From contig NZ_JAASAF010000008.1 of the NCBI RefSeq assembly GCF_012726195.1, positions 187,147 through 251,146 of the forward strand: a stretch of 64,000 nt of DNA. Reading direction: 5' to 3'. The notes under the pieces were generated by a model that was not told where the DNA came from, did not search any database, and saw nothing but the letters and a program-made list of their open reading frames with translations. A program made the translations under genes and the position numbers. Of this stretch, positions 62,549 through 64,000 are shown piece by piece; the stretch's first letter is position 1; each line of letters begins with the position of its first letter. This DNA is from Rhodococcus sp. HNM0563 (GTDB lineage Bacteria; Actinomycetota; Actinomycetes; Mycobacteriales; Mycobacteriaceae).

Positions 62549-62666
62549 CGTCGATCACCTCGTCGGTGCAGGCCCGGAGGTCCTTGTGGGACGAACCGGG
62601 CTTGTATTGTGCTGTACCTCACATGATCCACGTTCGGTGAAAGTGCGCAATCGAACGCGGCCTGGT

Positions 62667-62681
62667 TGTGCAAGAAGCACA
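62667..62681. promoter_or_regulatory. Lrp-type operator dyad
   Basis: TGTGC (62667-62671) and GCACA (62677-62681) form a dyad around AAGAA, in the shape of Lrp/AsnC sites, about 35 bases before the regulator ATG and between the divergent regulator and bkd promoters. It is the likely binding site of the regulator at 62717. Confidence 0.55.
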
Positions 62682-62716
62682 GAGATCGTCGGTCGAACGG
62701 TGGCACACTGTGAAGG

Positions 62717-63184
62717 ATGACCAATGTGGACGCGACCGACGCCCGTCTGCTGATCGAGCTGGCCCGCACGCCCAGGGCCACGGGTGTCGAATTGGCTCAG
62801 CGACTGGGGTTGTCCCGCAACACCGTGCAGGCACGCCTCGCGCGCTGGGATGAGGAAGGGTTGCTGGCGTCGTTCGAGCGGAGAGTCGATCCGGTGGTGC
62901 TCGGCTACCCGCTTGCGGCGTACGTGGCGACCACGGTGGACCAGCATCGTCTCGCCGAGGTGGTCGATGCGCTGGAGGGGATTCCCGAGGTCGTCGAGGT
63001 CTACGGGCTTGCGGGTCCGATCGATCTGTCGGTCAAGATCGTCGCTCGCGACACAGACGATCTGTACCGGCTTGCCGGGCAGATTCTCGAGATTCCCGGT
63101 GTAGAGCGCACCAACATGTCGCTGGTGATGCGTGAACTCGTTCGCCAGCGCACTGTGCCGCTTCTCGGGATGATCCCTCGGTGA
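62717..63184 (+). CDS. bkdR: Lrp/AsnC-family regulator (BkdR-like)
   Basis: 155 residues. An N-terminal HTH (about 8-52: DARLLIELARTPRATGVELAQRLGLSRNTVQARLARWDEEGLL) is followed by an RAM-type ligand-binding domain (about 70-145: AYVATTVDQHRLAEVVDALEGIPEVVEVYGLAGPIDLSVKIVARD). Such proteins sense amino acids and usually control the divergent operon, here the branched-chain 2-oxoacid dehydrogenase genes. The symbol is given by arrangement; binding is not shown. Confidence 0.85.
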   Translation: MTNVDATDARLLIELARTPRATGVELAQRLGLSRNTVQARLARWDEEGLLASFERRVDPVVLGYPLAAYVATTVDQHRLAEVVDALEGIPEVVEVYGLAGPIDLSVKIVARDTDDLYRLAGQILEIPGVERTNMSLVMRELVRQRTVPLLGMIPR

Positions 63185-63202
63185 CGGTCGGCAACCGACC
63201 GT
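63184..63202. terminator. Short hairpin terminator
   Basis: ACGGTCGG (63184-63191) pairs with CCGACCGT (63195-63202) around a CAA loop. It begins at the regulator stop and lies before the convergent thioesterase gene. There is no T-run. Confidence 0.6.
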
Positions 63203-63211
63203 ATGTGCGGC

Positions 63212-63676
63212 TCAGGCCGAGCGGGTGACGAGTTTGTGGACGGCTTTCCGGATCTGCTCGGGGATCGGGACGGGGCGCCGGGTGTTCATGTCGACGTACA
63301 CGTGTGTGAAGCGTCCGGTGGCGGCAGCAACGAGCGTGCCGTCGTCCTCCTCGCGGAAAATGGCGAGTGAGTAGGTCACCGATCGGCGGCCGAGCCCCTC
63401 TACCGAGAGGCCCACTTGAAGGCGATCGGGAAACGACAGTTCTGCGAGATAGCGGCACGAGGTCTCGGCGACAACGCCGATCGCGTCGAGCTCGCGAATG
63501 TCCACGCCGGTTGTGGCCATGAGCCAGCCGTTGACTGCCGAGTCGAAATACGAATAGTAGGTCACGTTGTTGACGTGGCCGTAGTGATCGTTGTCGGCCC
63601 AGCGGGTCTGAACCGGCCACAGTACCGGGAATTGCCCCGGTTCGGCTGTAGGTGTCGTCGGCTGGCGGTTGGTCAC
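63212..63676 (-). CDS. Hotdog-fold acyl-CoA thioesterase (4HBT type)
   Basis: 154 residues from GTG 63676. The 4-hydroxybenzoyl-CoA-thioesterase-like motif DNDHYGHVNNVTYYSYFD (about 29-46) supplies the active Asp/His region, followed by the long central helix and strands with SCRYLAELSFPDRLQVGLSV (about 73-92). It hydrolyses acyl-CoA thioesters of unknown chain. It lies beside the bkd regulator in the opposite direction, so a link to branched-chain acyl-CoA metabolism is possible but not shown. Confidence 0.87.
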   Translation of the reverse strand: MTNRQPTTPTAEPGQFPVLWPVQTRWADNDHYGHVNNVTYYSYFDSAVNGWLMATTGVDIRELDAIGVVAETSCRYLAELSFPDRLQVGLSVEGLGRRSVTYSLAIFREEDDGTLVAAATGRFTHVYVDMNTRRPVPIPEQIRKAVHKLVTRSA

Positions 63677-63806
63677 GCCTCGACGATAGTGCTAACCGGA
63701 CAGCAAATCCCCTCAACAGTGCCCACATTGCAGAACCGACACCGAAAAGGGACGAATCGGGCAGTACTGTGGCGCGTTCAGGCGCCTCGACGTGTCACTA
63801 TTCGGT

Positions 63807-64000
63807 ATGGCCCACCGAAATGTGCTCATCTCCGCTGCCGAACTCGCGGACCGTATCGATGCCGGCGTGCCACCGATCCTGTTGGATGTGCGCTGGATGC
63901 TCGGCGACCGGCACGGTCGGGAGAAGTACCGCGAAGGCCACATTCCGGGTGCCGTGTTCGTCGATCTCGACGCCGAGCTCGCCGATCCGCCCTCCGTCGA
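63807..64000 (+). CDS. Sulfurtransferase (thiosulfate/3-mercaptopyruvate type), 5' end
   Basis: The frame from ATG 63807 runs to the window edge. The first residues read NVLISAAELADRIDAGVPPILLDVRW, then HGREKYREGHIPGAVFVDLDAELA, which is the opening of a two-domain rhodanese-like SseA/ThtR sulfurtransferase. The catalytic Cys lies in the second domain, outside the window. CACTAT (63796-63801) ends six bases before the ATG, so it may be leaderless. Confidence 0.82.
   Translation, partial: MAHRNVLISAAELADRIDAGVPPILLDVRWMLGDRHGREKYREGHIPGAVFVDLDAELADPPSV

Noticed and set aside
1-64000. tRNA, rRNA, insertion sequence, integrase or CRISPR array
   Set aside because: Read on both strands, no cloverleaf-like sequence with CCA-type ends, no transposase-like protein and no regularly spaced repeats were seen; a dedicated search could still find a tRNA I missed.

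Overview
The window reads as a chromosomal segment of a high-GC, mycolic-acid-type actinobacterium, most likely Rhodococcus or a close Nocardiaceae relative. The reasons are the strong G/C bias at third codon positions, the many GTG/TTG starts and 4-base start/stop overlaps, and the gene families present: an Mtb12-like lipoprotein, a FadD15-like ligase, a Mycobacterium-type chorismate mutase, a mycothiol-dependent-isomerase-type DinB protein and a split PntAA/PntAB/PntB transhydrogenase. I saw no rRNA, tRNA, CRISPR array, insertion sequence or phage gene. This is gene assignment by reading; no database was searched.

Layout. 1-2.2 kb: 5' end of an EF-G-like gene, then a secreted three-repeat Cna-B-type protein and a small sortase. 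2.2-5.4 kb: a decayed catabolic cluster made of a TetR fragment, a Rieske-oxygenase C-terminal fragment, an NTF2-like protein, a TauD-like dioxygenase and a short-chain dehydrogenase with an internal deletion. 5.7-11.5 kb: a branched-chain-amino-acid-type ABC importer with a fused LivH-LivM permease, then an Mtb12-like lipoprotein. 11.6-18.9 kb: a very large glutamate-synthase-like protein overlapping a CysJ-type diflavin reductase. 19-26.4 kb: aldehyde dehydrogenase, chorismate mutase, thiolase, acyl-CoA ligase, NUDIX hydrolase and two proteins of unknown function. 26.4-33.1 kb: jetA-jetB-jetC of a type II Wadjet (SMC-like anti-plasmid) system with no jetD in the window. 33.2-42.7 kb: DinB/DUF664, MarR, FadD15, MalQ, macrodomain, TY-Chap/YbjN protein, K+ channel, lectin-LysM protein and esterase. 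42.9-46.3 kb: a TPP riboswitch followed by tenA-thiY-thiX-thiZ. 46.4-51.2 kb: carboxylesterase, then a TetR-controlled two-gene ABC exporter. 51.2-54.8 kb: seven small leftward genes (GNAT, peptidase E, mycothiol-type isomerase, HIT, SIR2, zinc ribbon, DUF488). 55-57.9 kb: the proton-translocating transhydrogenase operon. 58-62.5 kb: an MFS transporter and a branched-chain 2-oxoacid dehydrogenase operon, divergent from an Lrp/AsnC regulator. 63.2-64 kb: a hotdog thioesterase and the start of a sulfurtransferase.

How they work together. The functional units visible are the Liv-type importer, the thiamine-precursor salvage unit under TPP control, the BkdABC complex with its probable Lrp-type regulator, the TetR-governed exporter, and the PntAA-AB-B transhydrogenase. 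Two units stand out. One is a Wadjet core (loop-extruding SMC-like ATPase plus kleisin and KITE-type subunits) without its nuclease. The other is a GltB-like amidotransferase/synthase whose only visible redox partner is a CysJ-type NADPH diflavin reductase instead of GltD. The 2.2-5.4 kb cluster shows several separate lesions and looks like a pathway being lost.
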